Shown piece after piece: positions 54,663-63,056 of a DNA stretch of 64,000 bases. The notes beneath the pieces are model-generated. The model was not told the origin of the DNA. It made no database searches and worked only from the letters and a program-made list of their open reading frames with translations. This stretch comes from Paraburkholderia tropica (GTDB lineage: Bacteria; Pseudomonadota; Gammaproteobacteria; Burkholderiales; Burkholderiaceae). The DNA lies in the NCBI RefSeq assembly GCF_900109265.1, contig NZ_FNZM01000007.1:310001-374000 (forward strand). The letters run 5' to 3'. The stretch's first letter is position 1; each line of letters starts with the position of its first letter. Position numbers and translations under genes: made by a program.

Positions 54663-55631
54663 TCACACGCGAATACGCACGATGCGGCGAATCCAGACGG
54701 CCCCGCAGATCATCGAGATCACGATGCCGTCGAGCAGCCGGACACCCACCGGGTCGTTCCAGAACACATCGAGAAACGTCGGATTGACAATGCTGATGAG
54801 CACCGCCGAGCCGATCGGCAGCATCCCGAGCACCCACGCCGAAAGCCGCCCTTCGGCCGACAGCACGCGCACCTTGTCGAACAGCTTGAAGCGCTCGCGG
54901 ATCAGCCACGCGATGCTGTCGAACAGTTCGGCGAGATTGCCGCCGGTCTCGCGCTGGATCAGCACGGCGATCACGAGGTAGCGCAGATCGCGCACCGGCA
55001 TGCGCGTCGCGAGACCGGCCAGCGCGTCGTTGAGCGAGACGCCGTAATTGATCTCGTCGAAGGTGATGCGGAATTCGCCGCCCGCCGGTTCGGCGAACTC
55101 GGTGCCTGCCATGTCGATCGCGCTGGAGAACGCATGGCCCGCGCGCAGCGCGCGCGCCAGCATGTCGCAGATATCGGGCAACTGACGCTCGAAGTGACGC
55201 AGGCGGCGGGCGCGATGGCGGCGCACGTAGAGCAGCGGCAGCAGTGCGCCCGCCAGCGCCGCGCCGAACGCGCCCGCGAGCGGCACACGCGCGATCGACG
55301 CGCCCAGCATCGCGATCAGCGCGAAGGCGGCGCAGGTCGCGCCGAGGCGCCCGAGCGACCACGGCAGGCCCGACTGCATGAGCCACGCGTCGAGCGAGCG
55401 CAGGAACGGCAGCGCGCGTGCGAGCGGCGTGGCCGCGCCGAGGCGGCGCGCCTTGAGGATCGACAGCGCTTCGCGGCGCGACGTGCTGCCCGCCGTCAAC
55501 GCTTCGAGGCGCGCGGCGAGCCGTTTCGCGGCTGCGCCGTGGCGGCCGTTCCACCAGACCCAGGCGCTCTGGCAACTCATGACCACCGCGACGAACAGCA
55601 ACACGGCGGCGGTGAGGAACGTAGTGTTCAT
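54663..55631 (-). CDS. tadB: Tad pilus assembly inner membrane protein TadB
   Basis: A 322-residue T2SSF-domain membrane protein: N-terminal helix (FLTAAVLLFVAVVMSC), helices at about 85-125, then ERQLPDICDMLARALRAGHAFSSAIDMAGTEF, VRDLRYLVIAVLIQRETGGNLAELFDSIAWLIRERFKL, and two C-terminal helices. GAGGAG lies 7 bases before the Met of MNTTFL. Between cpaF and tadC, the standard order. Confidence 0.92.
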   Translation of the reverse strand: MNTTFLTAAVLLFVAVVMSCQSAWVWWNGRHGAAAKRLAARLEALTAGSTSRREALSILKARRLGAATPLARALPFLRSLDAWLMQSGLPWSLGRLGATCAAFALIAMLGASIARVPLAGAFGAALAGALLPLLYVRRHRARRLRHFERQLPDICDMLARALRAGHAFSSAIDMAGTEFAEPAGGEFRITFDEINYGVSLNDALAGLATRMPVRDLRYLVIAVLIQRETGGNLAELFDSIAWLIRERFKLFDKVRVLSAEGRLSAWVLGMLPIGSAVLISIVNPTFLDVFWNDPVGVRLLDGIVISMICGAVWIRRIVRIRV

Positions 55632-55647
55632 AGCGTTCTCCTCGCGC

Positions 55648-57066
55648 TCAGGCCACGTCGAAACGGCGGCCCGGATCGAACACCGCATCCGGCAGATTCA
55701 CGCCGAACGCCGCCAGCCGGTCGCTAAAGCGCGGCCGCACGCCGGTCGCGCAGAAGTGGCCCTGCACGTTGCCCGCCCCGTCGACGCCGGTACGCTTGAA
55801 CGTGAAGATTTCCTGCATGTTGACGACGTCGCCTTCCATGCCGGTGATCTCCGAAATGCTCATGAGGCGGCGACGCCCGTCGGTCAGGCGCGCGACCTGC
55901 ACGACCACCGAAATCGCCGAGGCGATCTGCTGGCGCATCGTGCGCGGCGGCAATGCGAGCCCGCCGAGATTGATCATGTTTTCGAGCCGCGTAAGCGCGT
56001 CGCGCGGCGTGTTCGCGTGGATCGTCGCGAGCGAGCCTTCGTGGCCGGTGTTCATCGCGTTGAGCATGTCGAGCGCTTCCGCGCCGCGCACTTCGCCGAG
56101 GATGATGCGGTCGGGCCGCATGCGCAGCGCGTTGCGCACGAGCGAGCGTTGCGTGATCTCGCCGCGTCCTTCGATATTGGGCGGACGCGTTTCGAGCCGC
56201 AGCACGTGGGTCTGGTGCAGTTGCAGTTCGGCGGCGTCCTCGATCGTGACGATGCGCTCGTCGTCGGGAATGAAGGCCGAGAGCACGTTGAGCAGCGTGG
56301 TCTTGCCACTGCCCGTTCCGCCCGAGACGAGCATGTTGATCTTCGCGCGCGCGAGCCCGTTGAGCACGTCGGCCATCGGCGGCGTCAGCGTTTGCAGCGC
56401 GACCAGGTCCTCGATCATGAGCGGCTTGACGGCGAAGCGGCGGATCGAAACGAGCGGCCCGTCGACCGCGAGCGGCGGAATGATCGCGTTCACGCGCGAG
56501 CCGTCCGGCAGGCGCGCATCGACCATCGGGCTCGATTCGTCGATACGGCGGCCCACGCGCGAGACGATCTTCTCGATCACCTTCATCAGATGGGCATCGT
56601 CGTAGAACGTAACGTCGGTGAGTTCGAGGCGCCCCTTGCGCTCGACATAGGTCTGGCGCGCGGTGTTGACGAGAATGTCCGACACGCCCGGATCGCGCAG
56701 CAGCACCTCGATCGGGCCGAAGCCGAACATCTCGTCGTAGACGTCGATGGCGAGCTGGCGGCGTTCGAGATCGCTGGCGGGCGCCTTCTGCTCTTCGAGC
56801 ATGCGCGCGATCAGCGTGGCGATCTCCTGGCGGATCTGATCCTGCGGCAGGCGCGTGAGCCGTTCGAGCTCGACACGTTCGAGCACCGCCTGATGCATCT
56901 CGTACTTGAGCTTGCGATAGGCGTCCGACTTGATCGAGGCAGCCGCTGCGGCTGCGGCGACCGCCGCCGAGGCGGCCGATGCGCTGGCGACGCCCGCGCC
57001 GCTTTTCGCCGTCTCGGCGAGCGCCGGTTCGATGCGCTGGGAAAAAATCTGTTCACGAAGCGACAT
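55648..57066 (-). CDS. cpaF: Flp pilus assembly ATPase CpaF (TadA)
   Basis: A 472-residue type II/IV secretion ATPase. The Ala/Ser-rich N-terminus (about 20-45) is unusual; the core follows with Walker A GGTGSGKTT (239-247), the Asp box VTIEDAAELQL, Walker B RIILGEVRGAEALDML and the His box GHEGSLATIH (His350). It powers Flp pilin extrusion at the cytosolic face. GGAG lies 7 bases before the Met, and cpaE ends 12 bases upstream. Confidence 0.95.
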   Translation of the reverse strand: MSLREQIFSQRIEPALAETAKSGAGVASASAASAAVAAAAAAASIKSDAYRKLKYEMHQAVLERVELERLTRLPQDQIRQEIATLIARMLEEQKAPASDLERRQLAIDVYDEMFGFGPIEVLLRDPGVSDILVNTARQTYVERKGRLELTDVTFYDDAHLMKVIEKIVSRVGRRIDESSPMVDARLPDGSRVNAIIPPLAVDGPLVSIRRFAVKPLMIEDLVALQTLTPPMADVLNGLARAKINMLVSGGTGSGKTTLLNVLSAFIPDDERIVTIEDAAELQLHQTHVLRLETRPPNIEGRGEITQRSLVRNALRMRPDRIILGEVRGAEALDMLNAMNTGHEGSLATIHANTPRDALTRLENMINLGGLALPPRTMRQQIASAISVVVQVARLTDGRRRLMSISEITGMEGDVVNMQEIFTFKRTGVDGAGNVQGHFCATGVRPRFSDRLAAFGVNLPDAVFDPGRRFDVA

Positions 57067-57078
57067 GACGGGTCTCCG

Positions 57079-58287
57079 TTAAAGGGTGCCGAGCTTCGGC
57101 GTGCCCTGGCGGCCGACGAAGCGGGCGAGCATCGACTCGCGCTTGACGCGTGCGCCGCCGTTCGCGCGCTGCGGCATGACGATGTCGGCGGCGAGCGTTT
57201 GCAGGCTGCGCGTGACGGCGCTGCTGCGTGCGGCTTCGGCAATCGGCACGCCGTGGTTGATGGCTTCGCTGACCGCGCGCGCGTCGTCGGCGATCGTCAG
57301 TTGCGGCTTGATGCCGAGCACGTCGGGCGCGGCCTCGCGCGCGGCGTCGTCGTAACGCGTGAGGCGGTTGAGCACGAGATGCAGGCTGTCCTGCGCATAG
57401 CCGAGTGCGTGCAGGATGTCGAGCAGACGCCGTCCCGCGCGCAGATGCGGCATGCTCGCCTGCAAGACAACATGAATCTCGCTGCTGCGATCGAGCGCCA
57501 GCATCGACACCGGATTGATGCTCGGCCCGAGATCGAGAATCACGAAGTCGTAGCGCGGCATGGCCACGCCGAGAATCCATTCCAGCCGTTCCGCGCGAAT
57601 TTCGGCCGCCTTCACCGGATCGCCCGCGCCCGCGAGAATGTCGAAGCGCGGGCCGGCGTGCGTGACGCTCGCCTCGAAGAACGCGACGTCCATGCGATCG
57701 ACCTGCGCGCTCAGTTGTTCGAGCGTCGACGGCGGGGTTTCGCCGGTGACGAGAAACGCGGCGTCGCCGTAAAGCTGGTTCAGGTCGATCAGCAACGCGC
57801 GCTGCTGATGCGCACTCGCGATCAGATGCGCGACATTGGCCGCGATGAAGCTCGCGCCCACGCCGCCCTTGCACGAAACGAAGGAAATCACGCGCGTGGC
57901 ATGCGCGCCGGCCGCGCTGCGCTGCTCGCCCGCGCGCTGCAGCGCGTCGCCGATGGCACGGCGCTCCGGCTCGCCCGTGAGCACGTCGCGAAAGCCGGCG
58001 CGCATGGCGGCGAGCAGCGCCTCGGGCGACGCTTCGGGAATCAGCAGGATGCAGGTGAGGCGCTCGTGGCGGCGCGTGAGGTCCGCCACGGCGGTGAGGT
58101 CGGCGTCGTGCAGCGTGCGCGCGTCGACAATCAACACGTCGAAGGCGTCGAGTGTATCGGCGCGGCCCGCAAGCTGACCGGGCCGCACCGCCGCGCGCGT
58201 CGTGCGGTACGCGCCGCACTCGCCGACCAGCCGCACGAGGCTGCTCAGGCGCGCTTCGTCCGTCGAGGTAATGAGTAAATCGATCAT
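57079..58287 (-). CDS. cpaE: CpaE-like pilus localisation ATPase (TadZ)
   Basis: A 402-residue protein: an atypical receiver-like N-terminal domain (about 1-125), then a MinD/ParA-type ATPase domain with KGGVGAS (140-146), the ILDLGPSINP segment and LVLNRL. The P-loop Lys is Ala (KGGVGAS in place of KGGVGKS), a known trait of CpaE. TadZ/CpaE places the pilus at the pole. It precedes cpaF in the operon. Confidence 0.9.
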   Translation of the reverse strand: MIDLLITSTDEARLSSLVRLVGECGAYRTTRAAVRPGQLAGRADTLDAFDVLIVDARTLHDADLTAVADLTRRHERLTCILLIPEASPEALLAAMRAGFRDVLTGEPERRAIGDALQRAGEQRSAAGAHATRVISFVSCKGGVGASFIAANVAHLIASAHQQRALLIDLNQLYGDAAFLVTGETPPSTLEQLSAQVDRMDVAFFEASVTHAGPRFDILAGAGDPVKAAEIRAERLEWILGVAMPRYDFVILDLGPSINPVSMLALDRSSEIHVVLQASMPHLRAGRRLLDILHALGYAQDSLHLVLNRLTRYDDAAREAAPDVLGIKPQLTIADDARAVSEAINHGVPIAEAARSSAVTRSLQTLAADIVMPQRANGGARVKRESMLARFVGRQGTPKLGTL

Positions 58288-58366
58288 GATCGTGTGGCTC
58301 CGCTGAGGGCCGCGTTCAGGCGGCCCGTGGCTTCATCGCGCTGTCCGGCTCACGTGCCGCGTGGGG

Positions 58367-58663
58367 TCAGTGAGTCGTGCCGTTCGTCACGCCCATCGTG
58401 AAGGCGTTGTCGGACACGGGCGGCTTCTCGTACGACTCGGTGTAGCGCTTGATCGACGCCGCCGCGGCCTTGCCGTCGATGCCCGGCGACACGTCGACGT
58501 GCTGCGCCGCATCCGGTTCGATGATCTGCGCGCGCATGGACGTGCGTACCGCTTCGCCGAAGTGCGCTTCCCAGATCGGCGAGCTGGTCATGCAACCGCC
58601 GAGCGCGGCGCCGGCCACGCTCATCGCCAGCAGGCGGCCAATGTGTGCGTAAAGTGTTTTCAT
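58367..58663 (-). CDS. small Tad-locus lipoprotein (CpaD position)
   Basis: A 98-residue lipoprotein: signal with lipobox LGGC (Cys about 24), then a short mature part with RAQIIEPDAAQ and SIKRYTESY. It lies between cpaC and cpaE, where CpaD or TadD-like proteins are found in other Tad loci, and similar small lipoproteins occur in Burkholderiaceae tad clusters. It may help secretin assembly. GGGGAA is seen upstream of the Met. Confidence 0.75.
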   Translation of the reverse strand: MKTLYAHIGRLLAMSVAGAALGGCMTSSPIWEAHFGEAVRTSMRAQIIEPDAAQHVDVSPGIDGKAAAASIKRYTESYEKPPVSDNAFTMGVTNGTTH

Positions 58664-58683
58664 GGCGTTCCCCTATCCCTGGA

Positions 58684-60522
58684 TCACTGTGCGCCGGCGG
58701 CATGCGCCGCGTCGGCGGGTTCGTCGCTTCCCGTACCGGCCGCCGATGCCAGGCGCCGCGCGGACTGGCCGCTGTTCGCCGCGTCGGGCGTCGCCGCCGA
58801 TGTTGCGGGCGTCGTGGGCGTCGCAGGCGCTCCCGGCAACGGACCGGGCGCAGAACCCGGTAACTGAGCAGGCATCGGCGCGGGTATCTGAGCGGGCGCT
58901 TGCGGCGCAGGCAGCAGGTTGTCGTTGTGCGGCGCATTGGCGGGCGCAGCCGGTGCGGCAGGCGTCGCGAAGCGTCCCGTATTGCGTGCGGCGCGGCCTT
59001 CCATGTTGCCGGTGGCGTAGACATCGGCTTCGTTCGGCTGCGAGAAGCTGTCGGTCGGCATCGGCAATTGGGCGAGCGACTTCACGGGCTTCACCAGATG
59101 CGGCGTGATGATGAAGATGAGTTCCGATCGGTCCTGCTGGAACGAGGTGCTGCGCAGCAGCGCGCCGAGCACGGGAATCTCGCCGAGCCCCGGCATCGCC
59201 TTGAGCGAGCCCGTGATGTTGTTGCGGATCAGCCCGCCGATCGCGAACGACTCGCCATCGGACATCTGCACCGTGGTCGAGGCGCGCCGCGTGGTAATGA
59301 GCGGCAGGATCGTCGCGCCGCTCACGTTGGCCGCCGTCAGCGTCACGCCCGTGGGCGACAGCTCCGACACTTCCGGCGCGACCCGCAGGTTGATGTGGCC
59401 GTTGCTGAGCACCGTGGGCGTGAACTTGAGCCCCACGCCGAACTCCTGCTGCTGCAGCGTGATCGCCGTCGCGCCCGTGCCCGAGCTGCTCTGCGGCACC
59501 GGGATGAACACTTCGCCGCCCGCGAGGAAGGTGGCTTCCTGACCGCTGATGGTGACGAGATTCGGCTCGGCGAGAATCTTCACGAGCTGGTCGGTCTTCT
59601 GCGCGTCCATGGCGAGCTTGAATGGCCGGTTATTCGCCTTCGACACGCCGAACACGCTCGACGCGCCCGCGAGCAGATTGCTCACGAGCGCGCCCTGCCA
59701 TGAGCCGAAGCCCCCCTGGATGTTGACGGCCGCGCCGAGTTCGTCGAGCAGCGTCTTGTCCACTTCGGCCACCTTCACCTCCAGCATCACCTGCTGCGGC
59801 GTATCGACGGAGAGCATGTTGAGCACGCCGCCGTTTTTCTGGGCGTTGTTGCCCGACTGGTTCACGCCGAACACCTTGGCGATCTCCACGGCCTGCGCCG
59901 CCGCCTGCGCGCTCGACACATGGCCCGCGAGCACGAGATTGTCGGCGGCCGTCGACACGCGGATATCGCGCTCCTCGGGCATCAACTGGGCGAGCGCGGC
60001 TTGCAGGCCGCCCGCGTCCGCGCTCACGATCACGTCGATCACCTGACACGCGCCGCTGCGTCCCTGCACGATCATGTTGGTCGTGCCCACCGCCTGGCCG
60101 ACGAGATAAAGCGTCTGCGGCGAGACCATCGTTGCCTGCGCGATCTCCGGATTGCCGAGCGTGCGGTTGCGCACCGGTTCGTCGACCGGCACCAGCATCG
60201 ACTTGCCGAGCGGCACGATCACATTGCGCTCCGCACGGATCGAGCCGACGCAGTTCGGTCCGCGCAGCGGCCCCGCGACGGCCTTCGGCGCACCGGCCGC
60301 CGGCGTGGGCGCCATGCTGATGGTCATCTGCATCGGACCCTTGCCCATCGGCGCGGGCGCGGTGAGCGCGCCCCTGGAAAACGCCGCGCCTTCGACCAGT
60401 TCCTGCGCCACGCCGGGCGTACCGGCGAGCAGTCCCGAGCAGACCATCAAGGCCGTGGCGGCGAGCGCCGGAGCGCGGTCTCGCCCTTGCGCGCAAGCCG
60501 CGCGTTTGCTGTGCTTGTTCAT
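58684..60522 (-). CDS. cpaC: Flp pilus secretin CpaC (RcpA)
   Basis: A 612-residue outer-membrane secretin. A signal peptide (about 1-40), the N-terminal pilus-assembly domain with NVIVPLGKSMLVPVDEPVRNRTLGNPEIAQATMVSPQTLYLVGQAVGTTNMIV, a BON-like domain, then the secretin domain VEVKVAEVDKT..., LVTISGQEATFLAGGEVFIPVPQ and the LVTP-like ending PHLVKPV. A Pro/Ala-rich C-terminal tail (about 520-612) follows. It forms the pilus channel. Confidence 0.93.
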   Translation of the reverse strand: MNKHSKRAACAQGRDRAPALAATALMVCSGLLAGTPGVAQELVEGAAFSRGALTAPAPMGKGPMQMTISMAPTPAAGAPKAVAGPLRGPNCVGSIRAERNVIVPLGKSMLVPVDEPVRNRTLGNPEIAQATMVSPQTLYLVGQAVGTTNMIVQGRSGACQVIDVIVSADAGGLQAALAQLMPEERDIRVSTAADNLVLAGHVSSAQAAAQAVEIAKVFGVNQSGNNAQKNGGVLNMLSVDTPQQVMLEVKVAEVDKTLLDELGAAVNIQGGFGSWQGALVSNLLAGASSVFGVSKANNRPFKLAMDAQKTDQLVKILAEPNLVTISGQEATFLAGGEVFIPVPQSSSGTGATAITLQQQEFGVGLKFTPTVLSNGHINLRVAPEVSELSPTGVTLTAANVSGATILPLITTRRASTTVQMSDGESFAIGGLIRNNITGSLKAMPGLGEIPVLGALLRSTSFQQDRSELIFIITPHLVKPVKSLAQLPMPTDSFSQPNEADVYATGNMEGRAARNTGRFATPAAPAAPANAPHNDNLLPAPQAPAQIPAPMPAQLPGSAPGPLPGAPATPTTPATSAATPDAANSGQSARRLASAAGTGSDEPADAAHAAGAQ

Positions 60523-60635
60523 GGCTTAACACCCCGTATCGAATCTTGTGGTTCGCGGGCCGCCTTGCGGGACTCGCGTCTGTGCGCCTTGCGCAATCGC
60601 GCGGCGCTTTACCGCTCGTACTCAACAACGCGCGC

Positions 60636-61484
60636 TCAGAAACACTCCTGACTGCCGGTCACGCCCGAGAGCACGCCGATGCAATCGCGTTTCGCTTCCT
60701 GATGCGCGGCGTACTTCACGTGCACCACCTTCGGCGCGGCGGGCGCGGGCGCATTGACCGGCGCGGGCGTCTTTTCGTCGAGCAGCGTCTGCTTGGTCGC
60801 GCCACCCGTGCTGCCGGTATCGCGATCGACCTGATTGCGCAGCACCAGCGACAAGGTGCCGACGCTGCGCGCGAGATCGAGCTTTTCGGCCTGTTCGGGC
60901 GTCACTTCGAGCGTCACCGCGTTGACCACCTTGGGCGCGGTGTCGTCGCGATTCACCTGCTGCGCGACAGCCAGCACGAGAATCTTTTCGAGCACGATCT
61001 TCGAAATGCTTTCCTGGTTGTCGGCGCGCTTGACGGCGCCGTCGGTCTGCTGCGTATTCACGATCACGTCGACGAAATTGCCCGGCAGCGCGAAACCCGC
61101 CACGCCGACCACGTCGTTGACGCGCACCGTGATCGCACGGCGCCCTTCGCCGATCACCGCCGACAAACCGCCCTTGGTGCCGACCGGCGCGAGCTTCGCC
61201 TCCAGCACGGGTTCGCCGTGCGTGAGACCGACGCGCACCACGCGGCCGTCGAGCGACCTGGGCGTGGCGAACGCGCCGGGCGGCACGCTGTCACGCGGCC
61301 AGTTGACGGTGCGCACCATCGCTTCGTTGAGTGGCTCGCCGAGATTGATGTCGTTGGCCGCGACCGCGACGGGCACGGTCGCGCCCGACGATGTCTGCAC
61401 GAGCCAGCGCGACGCGAACACCACGGCGGCGAGGCCGGCCAGCATGGCGATCGCCAGCATGGCAAGAGCACGGCTGTTTTTCAT
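60636..61484 (-). CDS. cpaB: Flp pilus assembly protein CpaB (RcpC)
   Basis: A 282-residue periplasmic protein with one N-terminal membrane helix (about 7-25). The SAF domain is TVPVAVAANDINLGEPLNEAMVRTVNWPRDSVPPGAF, followed by the RcpC domain AITVRVNDVVGVAGFALPGNFVDVIV and EVTPEQAEKLDLARSVGTLSLVLRN. The tail carries a Cys pair. GAGGAG lies 6 bases before the Met of MKNSRAL; longer frames upstream are out of family. Confidence 0.9.
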   Translation of the reverse strand: MKNSRALAMLAIAMLAGLAAVVFASRWLVQTSSGATVPVAVAANDINLGEPLNEAMVRTVNWPRDSVPPGAFATPRSLDGRVVRVGLTHGEPVLEAKLAPVGTKGGLSAVIGEGRRAITVRVNDVVGVAGFALPGNFVDVIVNTQQTDGAVKRADNQESISKIVLEKILVLAVAQQVNRDDTAPKVVNAVTLEVTPEQAEKLDLARSVGTLSLVLRNQVDRDTGSTGGATKQTLLDEKTPAPVNAPAPAAPKVVHVKYAAHQEAKRDCIGVLSGVTGSQECF

Positions 61485-61608
61485 GGTTGACTCCTCGTCA
61501 AAAACGCGTCGTCCGGCAGGGGGCCTCGCGCCGCTTGCATGCGGTCCGTCCACGCTGGCCGGGCACGCTCGAAAAAACGATGTCTGGAACCCGCTCGATG
61601 AAAGCCGG

Positions 61609-62151
61609 TTATGGGATGGAATGGCTGAGCACGATGAGCGTGCCGGCGGCAATCGCACCCGCGTAGGGAATCGTGCCCACCGAACCGCCCGGCAGATGCT
61701 CCAGCGAGCCGCGCCCGCGCGTGCCGTGCAGCATGGAGCCCAGCAGCCAGGCGACGTTCGCGCACAGCGCGCGCACGCGCCGTCGGGCAATCACCAGGGC
61801 GAGCGCCCAGCCGCCGCCGATCAGCCCCGCGAACAGCGCGACATCGAGCGTCGCGTCGGCGCCCAGCCAGCCGCCTACGAGCATGAGGAGCTTGACGTCG
61901 CCTGCCGCCATGCCGCCGAGCAGATACACCGGAAAGAGCAACGCGAAGCCCGTGAGCACGCCTGCGAGCCAGTGAAGGCCGCCGGTCTGCGCGCCGTCGA
62001 GCCAGAGCTGCGCCGCCAGCGAGGCGACAAGGCCCGCCGCGATGAGCCGATTCGGCACGCGTCGCGCCGTGAGGTCCGTGCTCGCCGCCAGGATGACCGA
62101 CAAGGTCACGCCGAGCGGAATCGGCTGCACCGAAAAATGCGAGATGATCAT
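61609..62151 (-). CDS. cpaA: Flp prepilin peptidase CpaA (TadV)
   Basis: A 180-residue integral membrane A24 aspartic peptidase. The two catalytic aspartates are Asp26 (TDLTARRVPN) and Asp85 (GDVKLL, preceded by AA). It cleaves the Flp leader before the ATAVEYG segment and lacks the N-methylase domain of PilD. It lies directly downstream of the three flp genes. The Met of MIISHFS (62151) is used; the longer frame upstream reads through non-coding sequence. Confidence 0.9.
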   Translation of the reverse strand: MIISHFSVQPIPLGVTLSVILAASTDLTARRVPNRLIAAGLVASLAAQLWLDGAQTGGLHWLAGVLTGFALLFPVYLLGGMAAGDVKLLMLVGGWLGADATLDVALFAGLIGGGWALALVIARRRVRALCANVAWLLGSMLHGTRGRGSLEHLPGGSVGTIPYAGAIAAGTLIVLSHSIP

Positions 62152-62323
62152 GATGTACCCCGTTTCGATTGTTTTTGTTCGAGCGCTTTTGCGCCTTTCT
62201 TTGCGCCGTTTTTCGATCTGTTCTGCCCGCGATCGCGGCGCCTGGTCTGTGCACGTGAAGCCGTTTCCGGTTCCGTATCGTCCGGCTGATCTTGTGCCGG
62301 AATTTGATTCGTTATCCGAATCA

Positions 62324-62348
62324 GGGTGGGCGTTCGTGGCGCCCACCC
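62324..62348 (-). terminator. hairpin after flp gene 1 (no U tract)
   Basis: GGGTGGGCG pairs with CGCCCACCC (9 bases) around a 7-base loop, 14 bases after the stop of the third-transcribed flp. It is probably a mRNA-stabilising or attenuating stem. Confidence 0.55.
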
Positions 62349-62362
62349 GCATCACTTTCCCG

Positions 62363-62539
62363 TTACTTCGGCAGCGCGTTCGAGATCTTGGTGAACGCGG
62401 TGTTGATCTGCGTGCCGAGCGTCGTGACGATCGTCACGATCACCGCTGCGATCAGTGCGACGATCATGCCGTACTCGACGGCCGTCGCGCCGCGTTCGTC
62501 CTTGATGAAACCGTTTGCCGTAGCGATAAGCTTTTTCAT
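62363..62539 (-). CDS. flp: Flp type IVb pilin (copy nearest cpaA)
   Basis: A 58-residue pilin. After a short basic leader (MKKLIATANGFIKDERG) cleavage is expected before ATAVEYG; the Glu/Tyr at positions 5 and 6 of the mature protein are the Flp signature. The hydrophobic run MIVALIAAVIVTIVTT is the polymerising helix. This product is identical in sequence to that of the gene at 62622. The Met at 62539 is chosen because the upstream frame is not conserved. Confidence 0.92.
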   Translation of the reverse strand: MKKLIATANGFIKDERGATAVEYGMIVALIAAVIVTIVTTLGTQINTAFTKISNALPK

Positions 62540-62585
62540 GATGAACCCCGTTAATGTGGACATTGATTCGTTATCCGAAACCCGT

Positions 62586-62604
62586 TGGACGTTCGTGACG
62601 CCCA
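62586..62604 (-). terminator. hairpin after flp gene 2 (no U tract)
   Basis: A stem of seven pairs, including one GU pair, with a five-base loop, 18 bases after the flp stop. It is equivalent in position to the hairpins at 62324 and 62843. Confidence 0.45.
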
Positions 62605-62621
62605 CCGGTATCACGCCCGCG

Positions 62622-62798
62622 TTACTTCGGCAGCGCGTTCGAGATCTTGGTGAACGCAGTGTTGATCTGCGTGCCGAGCGTCGTGACGATCGTCACGATC
62701 ACGGCCGCGATCAGCGCGACGATCATGCCGTACTCGACGGCCGTCGCACCGCGTTCGTCTTTGATGAAACCGTTTGCCGTGGCGATAAGCTTTTTCAT
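62622..62798 (-). CDS. flp: Flp type IVb pilin (middle copy)
   Basis: 58 residues, identical to the product of the gene at 62363 (leader, GATAVEYGMIVALIA, KISNALPK end). The identity over the whole product and the shared intergenic elements show recent tandem duplication or gene conversion. Confidence 0.92.
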   Translation of the reverse strand: MKKLIATANGFIKDERGATAVEYGMIVALIAAVIVTIVTTLGTQINTAFTKISNALPK

Positions 62799-62842
62799 GA
62801 TGTACCCCGTAAAAGTGAACTTTGATTCGGTATCCGAAACCC

Positions 62843-62865
62843 GGTGAACGCTCGCGGCGCTCACC
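62843..62865 (-). terminator. hairpin after flp gene 3 (no U tract)
   Basis: GGTGAACG (62843-62850) pairs with CGCTCACC (62858-62865), eight pairs with one GU, 14 bases after the flp stop. Different bases but the same structure as the other two. Confidence 0.5.
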
Positions 62866-62879
62866 CGTGTTGCTTCCCG

Positions 62880-63056
62880 TTACTTCGGCAGCGCGTTCGA
62901 GATCGCGGTGAACGCGTTGTTGATCTGCGTGCCGAGCGTCGTGACCACCGTCACGATCACGGCCGCAATCAGCGCGACGATCATGCCGTACTCGACAGCC
63001 GTCGCTCCGCGTTCATCCTTGATAAAACCCTTTGCTGTAGCACTAAGCGTTTGCAT
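62880..63056 (-). CDS. flp: Flp type IVb pilin (first transcribed copy)
   Basis: 58 residues, like the other two copies but with MQTLSATAKGF at the start, V for I in the helix and NNAFTAISNALPK at the end. GGAG lies 7 bases before the Met at 63056. It is the first gene of the tad operon, followed by the two identical copies. Confidence 0.92.
   Translation of the reverse strand: MQTLSATAKGFIKDERGATAVEYGMIVALIAAVIVTVVTTLGTQINNAFTAISNALPK

Larger units (their letters stand above)
62306..62880. repeat. tandem flp units with conserved intergenic repeats
   Basis: The three flp genes begin their repeats at 62363, 62622 and 62880, spaced 259 and 258 bases. GATTCGTTATCCGAA occurs at 62306-62320 and 62565-62579, and with one change at 62824-62838. 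Each lies between a flp stop and the next gene with a hairpin beside it. Confidence 0.8.

Noticed and set aside
53620..55575. A 651-codon minus-strand frame covering tadC and part of tadB
   Set aside because: The upstream part is out of frame with tadB, whose own product is clear; tadC has its own Met at 54588 with a ribosome site. Not a fusion protein.
55378..58278. A 966-codon plus-strand frame
   Set aside because: Antisense to tadB, cpaF and cpaE; composition is that of a codon-position mirror.
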